Of a DNA stretch of 22,094 bases, positions 1-7,279 are shown piece after piece. This DNA comes from CAYXXN01 sp964469055 (lineage in GTDB: Bacteria > Acidobacteriota > Thermoanaerobaculia > Multivoradales > JAHEKO01): assembly GCA_964469055.1 (NCBI GenBank), contig CAYXXN010000026.1:1-22094 (forward strand), in the 5' to 3' direction. The notes beneath the pieces are model-generated. The model was not told the DNA's origin. It did no database searches and saw only the letters and a program-made list of their open reading frames with translations. A program made the translations under genes and the position numbers. Position 1 is the stretch's first letter; each line of letters opens with the position of its first letter.

Positions 1-89
1 GCCTCGCTCGCGGCGCCGCCGCAGCCGCCGGCCCAGAGCGCCGCCGCCAACAGCGCCGGCCCCACCCCTGCCGCGCTCCGCTGGCTCAT
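1..89 (-). CDS. Partial lipoprotein, N-terminal signal only
   Basis: Only the first 29 codons lie in the window; the gene continues past base 1. It starts at ATG (89-87), which overlaps the stop of the upstream FG-GAP gene in an ATGA arrangement, typical of translational coupling. The visible peptide begins MSQRSAAGVGPALLAAALW and ends AGGCGGAASEA. It has a short positively charged n-region, an Ala/Leu-rich hydrophobic core and a Cys at residue 23 followed by small residues. I read this as a lipoprotein signal, although the residue at -3 (Ala) is a relaxed match to the lipobox. The function cannot be told. The context makes it the fourth exported product of the same operon. Confidence 0.6.
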   Translation of the reverse strand, partial: MSQRSAAGVGPALLAAALWAGGCGGAASE

Positions 90-1816
90 CGCCCGCTCGC
101 CGACGACCGGGGGCCCCAGAGCACGAACCGCCGCTGCGCAGGCACGTCGAGCCAGCGGCTGCGCCCGCCACCTGGCCAGGCCACCTCGAGGCGCTCGGCC
201 CGCCGCTCGGTGGCCAGGCCGAAGTGCAGCACGGCCTCCGACTGCGAGAGGTAGCTCGAGGCGCTGCGCCGGACCCGGGCCTGGCGTCGGCCGCCGGCCT
301 CGAGAACGAGGCGCGCCCCGAGGGCCTCGCGAGGCGCGGTCCGACCGAGCAACCGAACTTGCAGCCACGAGCGCGGCCCTCCGCCGGGGGCGTCGTTGCG
401 CAGCAGCCGAGCGGGCCCGTTGTTCTCCGCCAGGGCCAGGTCCTGGTCCCCGTCGGCGTCGAAGTCGGCGGTCGCCAGGCCGCGACCCACTGTCGGCCGC
501 ACCACCGCCTCGCCGCCGGCGGCGGACACGTCCTCGAACCGCCATCCTCCCAGGCCCCGGAACAACAGGTTCGGCTGCGCGTAGGTCATCTCCGGGCGCC
601 GCAGCTGGATGTTGTCGATGATGTGACCGTTGGCGACGAACAGGTCCAGGAGGCCGTCGTTGTCCAGGTCGGCGAAGACCGTCCCGAAGCCCACGTTGAG
701 GTAGCTCGGCGGACCCAGACCGGACTCCCGCGTGACATCGCGGAAGATGCCTCCCGGGAGGCCCGCGTAGAGCGTGTTGGTCTCGGTGTCGAGGTTAGTG
801 ACGAACACCTCCTCGTGGCCGTCGGCGTCGAGATCGCCCAGCGCCACACCCATGCAGGCTTCGGTCTTGCCGTCGGCGTTGAAGGCCACACCGCGAACGA
901 CCGCTTCCTCCTCGAAGAAGCCGTCACCGCGGTTGATCCACAGGAAGTTGGGCACCGAGTCGTTGGCCACGAAGATGTCTTCGTCACCGTCCAAATCGAC
1001 GTCGACGAACGCCACGCCGAGGCCCTTGCCGTCGCTGCGCCAGCGGTCCGGGTCCATCGCCAGCCGCTCGCCGCCGACCGGGCGGAAGCTGCCGTCTCCC
1101 GAGTTGAGGTAAAGACTGTCGGGCACGCCGTCGTAGACGTCGGGGTGGCAGTAGGCCTCGAACCCCAACCGCGGCTCGCCGCAGACCTTGTGGGTCGCCC
1201 AGGTGAAGTCCACGTAGTTCACGGCGTAGAGATCCAGGTCGCCGTCGCCATCGATGTCGCCGAAGGCGGCGCTGGTCGACCAGAAGGGATCGCCGACGCC
1301 GGCCTCGCGTGTCACGTCGGTGAACGTGCCGTCGCCGTCGTTGCGCAACAGGACGTCGTCGGCGAGGTTGGTCAGGTAGAGATCGGTGTCGCCGTCGTCG
1401 TCGATGTCCCCCGCCGTCACGCCCATGCCGTAGCCCGGGTTCTCCGCCCCGGCGGCGGCCGTGACGTCGCGAAAGGTCCCGTCGCCGTTGTTGCGGTAGA
1501 GCGCGTCCTCCGGCGGGCGGCCAGTGTAGCCCGGCGTCGGGGCCCCGTTGACCAGATAGAGGTCGCTCCAGCCGTCGCCGTCGTAATCGAGCCAGGCCGT
1601 GCCCGAGCCCATCGTCTCGGGCATGTAGCGCTTGCCCGTGCCGCAGTGGGTGTGGACGAAGTGGATGCCCGCGCTCGTCGTGGCATCGACGAGCAGAATC
1701 GGACTGGCGGCGGCGGGCGCCGCGACAGGGCGTTGCGGCGGCGCGTTGCAGGCGGCCAGCCAGATCGCCGCCGCCACGACGGGCGAGCAGTTGCGCCCGG
1801 CGCGCTCAGCCGTCAC
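86..1816 (-). CDS. FG-GAP/VCBS repeat lipoprotein with ASPIC/UnbV domain (CRTAC1-like)
   Basis: A protein of about 576 aa. I chose GTG at 1816 because it gives a good lipoprotein signal: Arg-containing n-region, a VVAAAIW core and the lipobox LAAC with Cys23. Further upstream the frame only shadows the preceding gene. Seven Asp-rich calcium-binding loops of the type DxDxDGxxD follow, for example DYDGDGWSDLYLVNG, DIDGDGDLDLYAVNY, DLDNDGLLDLFVANG and DFDADGDQDLALAEN. These are the FG-GAP/VCBS blades of a beta-propeller. The C-terminal stretch (SQSEAVLHFGL, then LEVAWPGG) matches the ASPIC/UnbV module of CRTAC1-like proteins. The family is exported and usually thought to mediate adhesion or surface protein interactions; no catalytic residues are evident. 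The gene overlaps the end of the sulfatase-TPR gene by 11 bases and is followed by another lipoprotein gene with a 4-base overlap, so it lies inside one operon. A non-ATG start adds some uncertainty at the N-terminus. Confidence 0.86.
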   Translation of the reverse strand: MTAERAGRNCSPVVAAAIWLAACNAPPQRPVAAPAAASPILLVDATTSAGIHFVHTHCGTGKRYMPETMGSGTAWLDYDGDGWSDLYLVNGAPTPGYTGRPPEDALYRNNGDGTFRDVTAAAGAENPGYGMGVTAGDIDDDGDTDLYLTNLADDVLLRNDGDGTFTDVTREAGVGDPFWSTSAAFGDIDGDGDLDLYAVNYVDFTWATHKVCGEPRLGFEAYCHPDVYDGVPDSLYLNSGDGSFRPVGGERLAMDPDRWRSDGKGLGVAFVDVDLDGDEDIFVANDSVPNFLWINRGDGFFEEEAVVRGVAFNADGKTEACMGVALGDLDADGHEEVFVTNLDTETNTLYAGLPGGIFRDVTRESGLGPPSYLNVGFGTVFADLDNDGLLDLFVANGHIIDNIQLRRPEMTYAQPNLLFRGLGGWRFEDVSAAGGEAVVRPTVGRGLATADFDADGDQDLALAENNGPARLLRNDAPGGGPRSWLQVRLLGRTAPREALGARLVLEAGGRRQARVRRSASSYLSQSEAVLHFGLATERRAERLEVAWPGGGRSRWLDVPAQRRFVLWGPRSSASGR

Positions 1817-3950
1817 GGCCCAGCTCGGCGATCGACTGGCGGGCCTTGGCCGCCAGCTCCCCGTCGGGGTCGGCGATGACGACCTGCTCGAAGGCCGCCC
1901 GCGCCCCAGCGGGGTCCCCAGCCTCGGCCTTGGCCGCCCCGAGGGCGTAGCGCGCCTCGAGGTAGGCCGCCCGGTAGCGCAGGGCCTGTTCGAAGGCCGC
2001 AACGGCCGCGCGCGCCTCGCCCGCGCGCAGATCCACGATGCCCAGGTTGTAATGGAGCTGCGCCGAGAACGGCCAACGCTCGATCATCGTCACCAGCTCG
2101 GAGCGCGCCTCGTCGAGGCGCCCCAGGCGGCCCAGCTCGATCGCCAGGTGTAGGCGAGCGTCGCGATGACTGGCGTCGAGGGCCAGCGTCTGCCGGTAGC
2201 GCTCGACCGCCAGCTCGTGCTCCCCACGCGCCGCCGCCACCCGAGCGTGGGTGTAGGCGGCGGCCAGCTCCTCCGGGGCGAGCTGGCGAGCCGCCGCCAC
2301 CAGCTCCTCCGCGGCCTCCGGCCGACCGCGATCGAGCTCGAGGCGAGCCAGCTCGACGAGGATCGCCGGATCCTCCGGCGAGACGGCTTGCGCCCGACGG
2401 AACATGTCGAGCGCGCCCTCGAGGTCGCCGAGACGCCGCCGCAGATCCCCGAGACCCGTCAGGTACGAAGGGTTGCGGGGATCGAGCGGCAGCAGCACGG
2501 ACTCGTAGACGGCAGCGGCCTCATCGAGCTGCCCCCTCGCCGCCAGGGTCGCGGCGCCGAAGTAGTCCTGCAGCAGCGCCACGGCCTGCACGGGGTTGCG
2601 CCGGCCGGTGGGCTGGCGTGGGGTCAGATCGGAGGTGTCGATCGACCCGCCGCTGACGTAGCCCAGGGCCGCGAGCTTGGCCCGCGCCTCGCCGTCGAGG
2701 GCGACACGGCTCTCCGCGCCGACCGGAGCGGTCTCGTCGCGGATGAGGCGGAACAGCAGGTCCTCGTACTGCGAGCGCTTCGCCGGCTCGCGCTCGGCCA
2801 GGTTGAAGCGCTCCTCGGGGTCCTCGCTGATGTGGTACAGCTCGCGCTGCGGCGCGTGGATGTACTTCCAATCGCTGGTGCGCACGCCGAAGAGTGGATC
2901 CCAGCCGTTGCTGAAGAGGGGCAGTTGGCACTCGAAGTAGATGGGATGCTCGCGCGCCGCCTCCGCGGGCTCCGCCGGCAGCAGGGCGCGGCCCTGCACC
3001 TGCGCCGGCGCCTCCCATCCCAGCAGCCGCATCAAGGTCGGGAGGACGTCGCGGTGCGAGACCGTCCTCTCGTCCGCCGCCGGCGCGATCCTGGCCGCCG
3101 CCGGCGGTTTGATCGTCAGGGCCACGTGCATCGTCGCGTCGTAGGTGAGGACGCCGTGGGTCGGCTCGCCGTGGGCTCCCAGACTCTCGCCATGATCGGA
3201 AGTCGCGACGATCAGGGTCTCGTCCCAGCGACCCGACTCGCGCAGGCGGTCGAGGAGGCGGCCGACCTGGGAGTCCATGAAGGCGATCTCGCCGTCGTAG
3301 GGGCTCGCCGGGAACATCGTGTCGTACGGCGGGGGTGGGCGGTAGCGCTGATGCGGGTCGTAGTAGTGGACCCAGAGGAAGAACCGCTCGTCGGGCTCCA
3401 GAGCGTCGAGCCAGGCGAGCGCCCGGTCGGTCGTCTGGTCGGCGCGACGGTCGGTGACCATGGTGTTGTAGAACTGCGCCTCGCGCACGTCCTCCTCGCT
3501 CCAGTCGGCCGAGTAGTCGTCGTCGTAGAGCTCGAAGCCCTGGTCCAGGCCGAAGCGCGAGTCGAGGACGAAGGCGCTGACGAAGGCCGCCGTCCGGTAG
3601 CCGGCGTCGCGAACGAGCTCGGCCAAGGTGGTGAGGTCCTCGCGGACGACGAACCGGCCGTTGTCCCGAGCCCCGTGGTAGAGCGTCGTCGTGCCCGTCA
3701 TCATGCTGGTGTGCGAGGGCAGGGTGAGGGGGACGTGGGCGTAGGCGTGGTCGAACCGGATCGACTCCGCCGCCAGCCGGTCGAGGTTCGGGGAGGTCGG
3801 CTGATCGAAGCCGTAGGCGCCGAGGTGATCGGGGCGCGTCGTGTCGAGCGTGATCAGGACGAGATCCGTCCGGGGCCCGGCCGCGCAGCCCAGGAACCCG
3901 AGGGCCACGCAGGCGGCCGCCAGCCGCGGCGGGAGGACCGGCAGCCCCAC
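1806..3950 (-). CDS. Sulfatase/alkaline-phosphatase-superfamily protein fused to C-terminal TPRs
   Basis: A protein of about 714 aa from GTG 3950, which has GGAAGG 7-12 bases upstream and lies 5 nt after the parvulin stop. Residues 1-22 resemble a lipoprotein signal (core LAAACVALGFLGC), though Phe at -3 of Cys22 is unusual. The catalytic domain runs from about 30 to 430. ITLDTTRPDHLGAYG carries metal-binding Asp36, and TSDHGE (250-255) supplies the second metal site. The nucleophile region is PLTLPSHTSMMTG. Thr76 sits where arylsulfatases have the Cys/Ser that becomes formylglycine, and the usual Arg two residues after the Pro is His80. So this could be a phosphodiesterase, phosphotransferase or unmodified hydrolase rather than a true sulfatase. 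Residues of about 450-714 form TPR-like helical repeats (e.g. ALDMFRRAQAVSPEDPAI) for protein contacts. It is co-transcribed with the foldase upstream and the FG-GAP lipoprotein downstream. The substrate is unknown. Confidence 0.87.
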   Translation of the reverse strand: MGLPVLPPRLAAACVALGFLGCAAGPRTDLVLITLDTTRPDHLGAYGFDQPTSPNLDRLAAESIRFDHAYAHVPLTLPSHTSMMTGTTTLYHGARDNGRFVVREDLTTLAELVRDAGYRTAAFVSAFVLDSRFGLDQGFELYDDDYSADWSEEDVREAQFYNTMVTDRRADQTTDRALAWLDALEPDERFFLWVHYYDPHQRYRPPPPYDTMFPASPYDGEIAFMDSQVGRLLDRLRESGRWDETLIVATSDHGESLGAHGEPTHGVLTYDATMHVALTIKPPAAARIAPAADERTVSHRDVLPTLMRLLGWEAPAQVQGRALLPAEPAEAAREHPIYFECQLPLFSNGWDPLFGVRTSDWKYIHAPQRELYHISEDPEERFNLAEREPAKRSQYEDLLFRLIRDETAPVGAESRVALDGEARAKLAALGYVSGGSIDTSDLTPRQPTGRRNPVQAVALLQDYFGAATLAARGQLDEAAAVYESVLLPLDPRNPSYLTGLGDLRRRLGDLEGALDMFRRAQAVSPEDPAILVELARLELDRGRPEAAEELVAAARQLAPEELAAAYTHARVAAARGEHELAVERYRQTLALDASHRDARLHLAIELGRLGRLDEARSELVTMIERWPFSAQLHYNLGIVDLRAGEARAAVAAFEQALRYRAAYLEARYALGAAKAEAGDPAGARAAFEQVVIADPDGELAAKARQSIAELGRDG

Positions 3951-3955
3951 GACGC

Positions 3956-5692
3956 CTATCCTTCCGCGTTCGCGCGTACCTGCTCGAGGTAGGCCGCGAC
4001 GTGACGGGTGTGGATCTCGAATCCGCTCTCGTCGAGGATCTTGCGGCGCACCTCGCTGTCGAGCTCGCGCAGGTCGCGGGTCGCCAGCGCGTCGAGCACC
4101 GCCTCGCGCGCCTCCTCGAAGCTGCGCTCCCGCGGCTCCTGGCGCCCGTAGAGCCGGACGACGGCCAGGATCGGCGCCGGCTGGTGCGTGAGGTAGTGCG
4201 GGTCGGCGACCTCGCCGGGGGAGAGTGCGGAGGCGGCCTCGAGGACCTCGGGTCCCAGCACGACCCGCAGGCGGCTCCAGGGCGCCGGGCCCAGGCGGCC
4301 GCCGTCGGCGCGGCTCCAGTGGTTCGAGTGTCGGCGCGCCAACTCCTCGAAGCTCTCGCCGTTGCGCGCCCGGCGGACGATCTCTCGCGCCTGCTCCAGG
4401 ACCCGTGGAACGCCGGCCGGCGGTGTCGGCGGCAGCAGGATCAGGCCGACGTCGAGCTCGGGCTCGGTGCGGAAGCGGTCGCGATGGTCGTCGAAGAAAG
4501 CCCGCAGCTCCGCCTCCGGCCGCGCGCCCACCAGGCCGCGCCGTTCGTCGCGTCGCTGCTTCTCGGCCGCCAGCTCGGTCCGCAGCGCCTCCTCCCGCCG
4601 CTGATAGAAGACGTCGAGCTCGGGGTCCTCCCGCTGCGCGCGCCGGGCGAGGAGCACGGCCTCGCTGAACTGCTGCACGGCACGCATGCCCTCGAGCGAG
4701 GTTGCCAGCGAGCTGCCGTCGGGCGCCAGGCCGTCGAGCTGCCCCGCCGTGAAGGGCTCCTCGCCGATGAAGAGGATCGGGTCCGCGGCCGCCGGCAGCA
4801 GGGGAATCCCGGTCTCCGGAAAGCGCACCGGCGCCGAGGCCACCTCGTCGCGGATCAGCTGGCGGCCGCAGGCCTCGCGCTGCGCCAGGGCGAGCTGCCG
4901 CCGCACCCGCTCGGCGACGCGATCGAACGGCTCGGCCTCGTCGCTGCCGGACTCTTCGCGCAGGATGACGTGCAGGCCGTTGGCGACCTCCACGATGGCG
5001 CTGTACTCGCCGTCGGCGAGCGACCAGGCCGCTTCCAGGAAGCCAGGGTCGACGGACGCCTCGCGCGACAGCCGGCCGATCAGGCCCCCATCCTTCGCCG
5101 TCTCGGAGTCCGAGTGCTCGCGGGCGAGCTCGACGAAGCTCGCGCCGTCGCCGAGCTGCTCGACCACCAGCTCCAGCTCGGCCTGGGCGCGGGCCCGCTC
5201 CTCGGGTCCCGCCTCCGGCGCCACCTGCTTGTAGATGTGGCGGACCAGGATCCAAGGTCGCGGCCCGACCGGAGTGCGCGCCTCGTAGACCCGCCGGGCC
5301 TCCTCCAGGGAGACCTCGACCTCCGGGCACTGCTCCTGGACCAGCCGGCGCCCCACCTCGGCACTCGCCAGGAAGCGCGCCCGCACGGCAAGCCGCGGAT
5401 CCTGGAGCAGCCCCGCCGCCTCGGCCCGCTCGCGCAGCGCCGAGCGCAGGGCCAGCCGCTCGAGACTGTCTCCGACCCAAGTCTCCGCCGAGCCGCCGGC
5501 GGCCTGGGGCCTCTGCTGGTCCGGGGGCAGCGAGCGCACGAAGGTCTCGAGGTCGGCGATCGTCGCCCGGCCTCCCCGCCACTCGGCCAGCACCTCGGGA
5601 CCGGGGCCGGCGCAGGCCGCACCGAGCAGCAGGGCGGCGAAGGCGCCAGCCGCAGCGGTCGGGGTGGTTGCGGGAGTGAGCCCTCGACGCAT
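3956..5692 (-). CDS. Periplasmic parvulin-type peptidyl-prolyl isomerase with two parvulin domains
   Basis: A protein of about 578 aa from ATG 5692. The signal peptide begins MRRGLTPATTP and has a hydrophobic core ending LLLGAACAG; Cys27 may be lipidated, although the lipobox is imperfect. The N-terminal helical part (about 30-140) has a SurA/PrsA-like chaperone character. Parvulin domain 1 (about 145-246) has VRHIYKQ with the conserved His and SDSETAKDGGLIG. Parvulin domain 2 (about 412-515) keeps HSNHWSRADGGRLG but has VGLILL where domain 1 has RHIYK, so it may be inactive or a pure binding domain. The family isomerises X-Pro bonds and chaperones exported or outer-membrane proteins. It lies directly upstream of two exported proteins, which makes them plausible clients. 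An in-frame TTG 66 bases upstream was rejected because it would make the terminator hairpin coding. No strong ribosome-binding site precedes ATG 5692. Confidence 0.85.
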   Translation of the reverse strand: MRRGLTPATTPTAAAGAFAALLLGAACAGPGPEVLAEWRGGRATIADLETFVRSLPPDQQRPQAAGGSAETWVGDSLERLALRSALRERAEAAGLLQDPRLAVRARFLASAEVGRRLVQEQCPEVEVSLEEARRVYEARTPVGPRPWILVRHIYKQVAPEAGPEERARAQAELELVVEQLGDGASFVELAREHSDSETAKDGGLIGRLSREASVDPGFLEAAWSLADGEYSAIVEVANGLHVILREESGSDEAEPFDRVAERVRRQLALAQREACGRQLIRDEVASAPVRFPETGIPLLPAAADPILFIGEEPFTAGQLDGLAPDGSSLATSLEGMRAVQQFSEAVLLARRAQREDPELDVFYQRREEALRTELAAEKQRRDERRGLVGARPEAELRAFFDDHRDRFRTEPELDVGLILLPPTPPAGVPRVLEQAREIVRRARNGESFEELARRHSNHWSRADGGRLGPAPWSRLRVVLGPEVLEAASALSPGEVADPHYLTHQPAPILAVVRLYGRQEPRERSFEEAREAVLDALATRDLRELDSEVRRKILDESGFEIHTRHVAAYLEQVRANAEG

Positions 5693-5719
5693 CGAGATCG
5701 GGTGCTCTGCGAGCGAGAA

Positions 5720-5748
5720 AAAAGGGGGGTGGCCTCCACCCCCCTTTT
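5720..5748 (-). terminator. Rho-independent terminator, 13-bp perfect stem
   Basis: Bases 5720-5732 pair perfectly with 5736-5748 around a 3-nt loop. On the minus strand the stem is followed by six Ts (complement of 5718-5723), the classic intrinsic terminator layout. It sits 20 bases past the stop codon of the secreted-protein gene. Because the arms begin with A and end with T, it can also fold on the plus strand, but there is no plus-strand gene upstream of it. The next minus-strand gene starts only 28 bases further on. Confidence 0.9.
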
Positions 5749-5768
5749 CGAGCCGCAAGAGGTAACGC

Positions 5769-6467
5769 TTACTTCTGGACCGAGAAGGACTGCAGCTCCA
5801 CAGGAATGTTGCCGTCGATCAGCAGGCGGATCAGAAAGTTCCAAGCGAAGCCGAAGCCCGAGAGCGTCCCCGGCCCGTAGGTGAGGTTCGTCGTGTTGCT
5901 GCCGCCGAGGAAGTGGCGGGCGTTATCGACGCCGTTGGTGTCGCCGGCGATGAACCAGCTCGCCGCGTTCTGGATGCCCACGCCGACCATGACGCTGCCG
6001 TTGGCCGAGCCGATCGTCGGGCCCGCCGGAGTGGAGACGAAGTTCGTGCCGGCCGTGGCGGTCGTTCCCGGCACCTGCAGGATCGGAGGACCGGTCGGGA
6101 AGCCGCCGGCCGTCAGCGGGTTGAAGAAGTTGATGTTGATGTTGTTGACCGCAAAGCCCGGGTACAGCCGCCAGTAGGCGCCGCGGATGGCGAGGGGCAC
6201 AGCGCCGGTCGTGGCCGCCGCGCCGCCGAAGCGCATGGCCGCCTGCCCGCTGCCGCTGAAGAAGCCCAAGCCGCTCTCGTAGCTGCCGTCGTCCCACGAC
6301 AGCAGGGTGATGCCGCGGTTGTTGGGCGACCACGTGCCGCCGCCGTGATCGTCGAAGTCGGGGTGCTGGGAGACTGCCGTGGGCTGCTCGGCGACGCTCG
6401 GGCTCGAGCCGATCAGGGCGAGAAGCGCTGCGAACGCGCAAACTCCGATTCCAAAGGCCTTCCTCAT
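5769..6467 (-). CDS. Secreted protein of unknown function with PVELQSF-type C-terminus
   Basis: A protein of 232 aa from ATG 6467, preceded by an ideal Shine-Dalgarno (AAGGAGG). The Sec signal peptide is residues 1-26 (MRKAFGIGVCAFAALLALIG core, likely cleavage after SVA). The mature part is rich in Gly, Asn, Ala, Phe and Thr and poor in charge, with stretches such as AVNNININFFNPLTAGG and GSNTTNLTYGPGTL. This suggests a beta-rich secreted, surface or outer-membrane-associated protein. Its last residues, NIPVELQSFSVQK, resemble short terminal tails seen on exported proteins in some Gram-negative phyla. PVEL.SF is also known just before type IX sorting domains in Bacteroidota, but no such domain follows here. 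No enzyme motif is visible and I do not recognise the family. The gene has its own promoter and terminator, so it is probably expressed strongly and independently. Confidence 0.8.
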   Translation of the reverse strand: MRKAFGIGVCAFAALLALIGSSPSVAEQPTAVSQHPDFDDHGGGTWSPNNRGITLLSWDDGSYESGLGFFSGSGQAAMRFGGAAATTGAVPLAIRGAYWRLYPGFAVNNININFFNPLTAGGFPTGPPILQVPGTTATAGTNFVSTPAGPTIGSANGSVMVGVGIQNAASWFIAGDTNGVDNARHFLGGSNTTNLTYGPGTLSGFGFAWNFLIRLLIDGNIPVELQSFSVQK

Positions 6468-6471
6468 CTCT

Positions 6472-6478
6472 CCTCCTT
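6472..6478 (-). promoter_or_regulatory. Consensus Shine-Dalgarno for the secreted-protein gene
   Basis: On the minus strand this reads AAGGAGG and ends 4 bases before ATG 6467, the strongest ribosome-binding site in the window. Just upstream in the predicted leader is a small hairpin (arms 6486-6490 and 6495-6499, 5 bp, 4-nt loop) near the expected 5' end of the transcript. It could stabilise the message. Confidence 0.8.
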
Positions 6479-6510
6479 TACCTGCCGACCGTAGGGTCGA
6501 AACTGCGGGC

Positions 6511-6539
6511 ATTGTAGAGGCCGCCTGGAGGAGAGTCAA
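6511..6539 (-). promoter_or_regulatory. Sigma-70 promoter of the secreted-protein gene
   Basis: On the minus strand there is TTGACT (6539-6534), a 17-base spacer and TACAAT (6516-6511): five of six matches to each consensus hexamer, with ideal spacing. The expected transcription start is near 6504, giving a leader of about 37 nt with a hairpin and a strong ribosome-binding site. The -35 box contains the stop codon of rlmB (TGA, 6538-6536). Confidence 0.85.
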
Positions 6540-7279
6540 GCACCCCCTGGGCCCGCGCCGGGGCCCGGTCGAGGCCCGCTGGGCGCCCGCCGCTGTCGGA
6601 CCGCCTCGTAGAGTAGGCCGGCGGCGGCCGTCGCGACGTTGAGCGAGCCGACCTCGCCGAGCATCGGCAGGCCGACGAGGCGGTCGCAGACGTCGCGAGT
6701 GTGGGCCCGCAGCCCGTCCTCCTCGCCACCCAGGCAGAGCACGACCTTGCCGGTCAGGTCGACCTCCCAGGGTGCCTCCCCGCCGACCACCGCGCCGTGC
6801 ACCCAGTAGCCGGCTTCCTTCAGGCGGGCGAGCGCCGCCGCGCTGTTGGGCACGCGGTCGACGGCGAGCCATTCGGTAGCTCCGGCGGCGGACTTGATCA
6901 CCGTGGGCGACAGCGGCGCCGAGCCGCGGTCGCGGATGAGCACGCGGCCCACCCCGGCCGCCTCGCACACGCGCAGGATCGCCCCGAGGTTGCGCGGGTC
7001 CTGGACGTCTTCTAGGAGGACGATCAGGTCGGGGTCGCCGCCGGCCGCCGCCGGCTCCCCACTGCGCAGTTCGGCGGCGAAGCCGTTGTGCACACCGGGC
7101 GCGAGGCGATCGAGCTCCCCGCTCGCTACCCGCACGCACTCCACTCCTGCCCGCCGCCCGAGCTCCGCGACCTCCTCGGCTCGCCGACCGCCCCGCCGCG
7201 CGGCGAGGAGCACCCGTGCCACGTCGCCGGGCCGGCGCCGCAGCGCTTCGCGCACCGGGTGGTAGCCGTAGATCAGCAC
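6536..7279 (-). CDS. rlmB: 23S rRNA (guanosine-2'-O)-methyltransferase, SPOUT/TrmH family
   Basis: A protein of about 247 aa from GTG 7279, overlapping the ispF stop by 7 bases. The N-terminus MLIYGYHPVREAL matches the YGxHxVxEAL opening of RlmB, the enzyme that 2'-O-methylates a conserved guanosine in the peptidyl-transferase region of 23S rRNA using S-adenosylmethionine. The knotted SPOUT domain motifs are all present: DPRNLGAILR (motif 1), LGGEEDGL (motif 2) and LPMLGEVGSLNVATAAA (motif 3, with the usual LNVS as LNVA). The C-terminus AVRQRR is also typical. It is the last gene of the ribosomal/isoprenoid operon. No terminator follows; the next promoter begins inside its stop codon. A related TrmH-family target specificity cannot be excluded. 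Confidence 0.9.
   Translation of the reverse strand: MLIYGYHPVREALRRRPGDVARVLLAARRGGRRAEEVAELGRRAGVECVRVASGELDRLAPGVHNGFAAELRSGEPAAAGGDPDLIVLLEDVQDPRNLGAILRVCEAAGVGRVLIRDRGSAPLSPTVIKSAAGATEWLAVDRVPNSAAALARLKEAGYWVHGAVVGGEAPWEVDLTGKVVLCLGGEEDGLRAHTRDVCDRLVGLPMLGEVGSLNVATAAAGLLYEAVRQRRAPSGPRPGPGAGPGGA

Noticed and set aside
224..1879. Very long open frame on the plus strand opposite the FG-GAP gene
   Set aside because: It is antisense to a gene with clear repeat motifs; its translation has low complexity typical of reverse-strand GC-rich DNA.
3951..5582. N-terminal extension of the sulfatase frame through the parvulin gene
   Set aside because: The extension is a shadow of the parvulin coding sequence; the signal-like N-terminus and ribosome-binding site put the start at 3950.
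5693..5758. In-frame TTG start for the parvulin at 5758
   Set aside because: It would make the terminator hairpin coding (Gly/Pro/Phe run) and place a charged stretch before the signal peptide.
2166..5884. Long plus-strand open frames opposite the sulfatase and parvulin genes
   Set aside because: There are no recognisable motifs, and codon composition mirrors the true genes on the minus strand.
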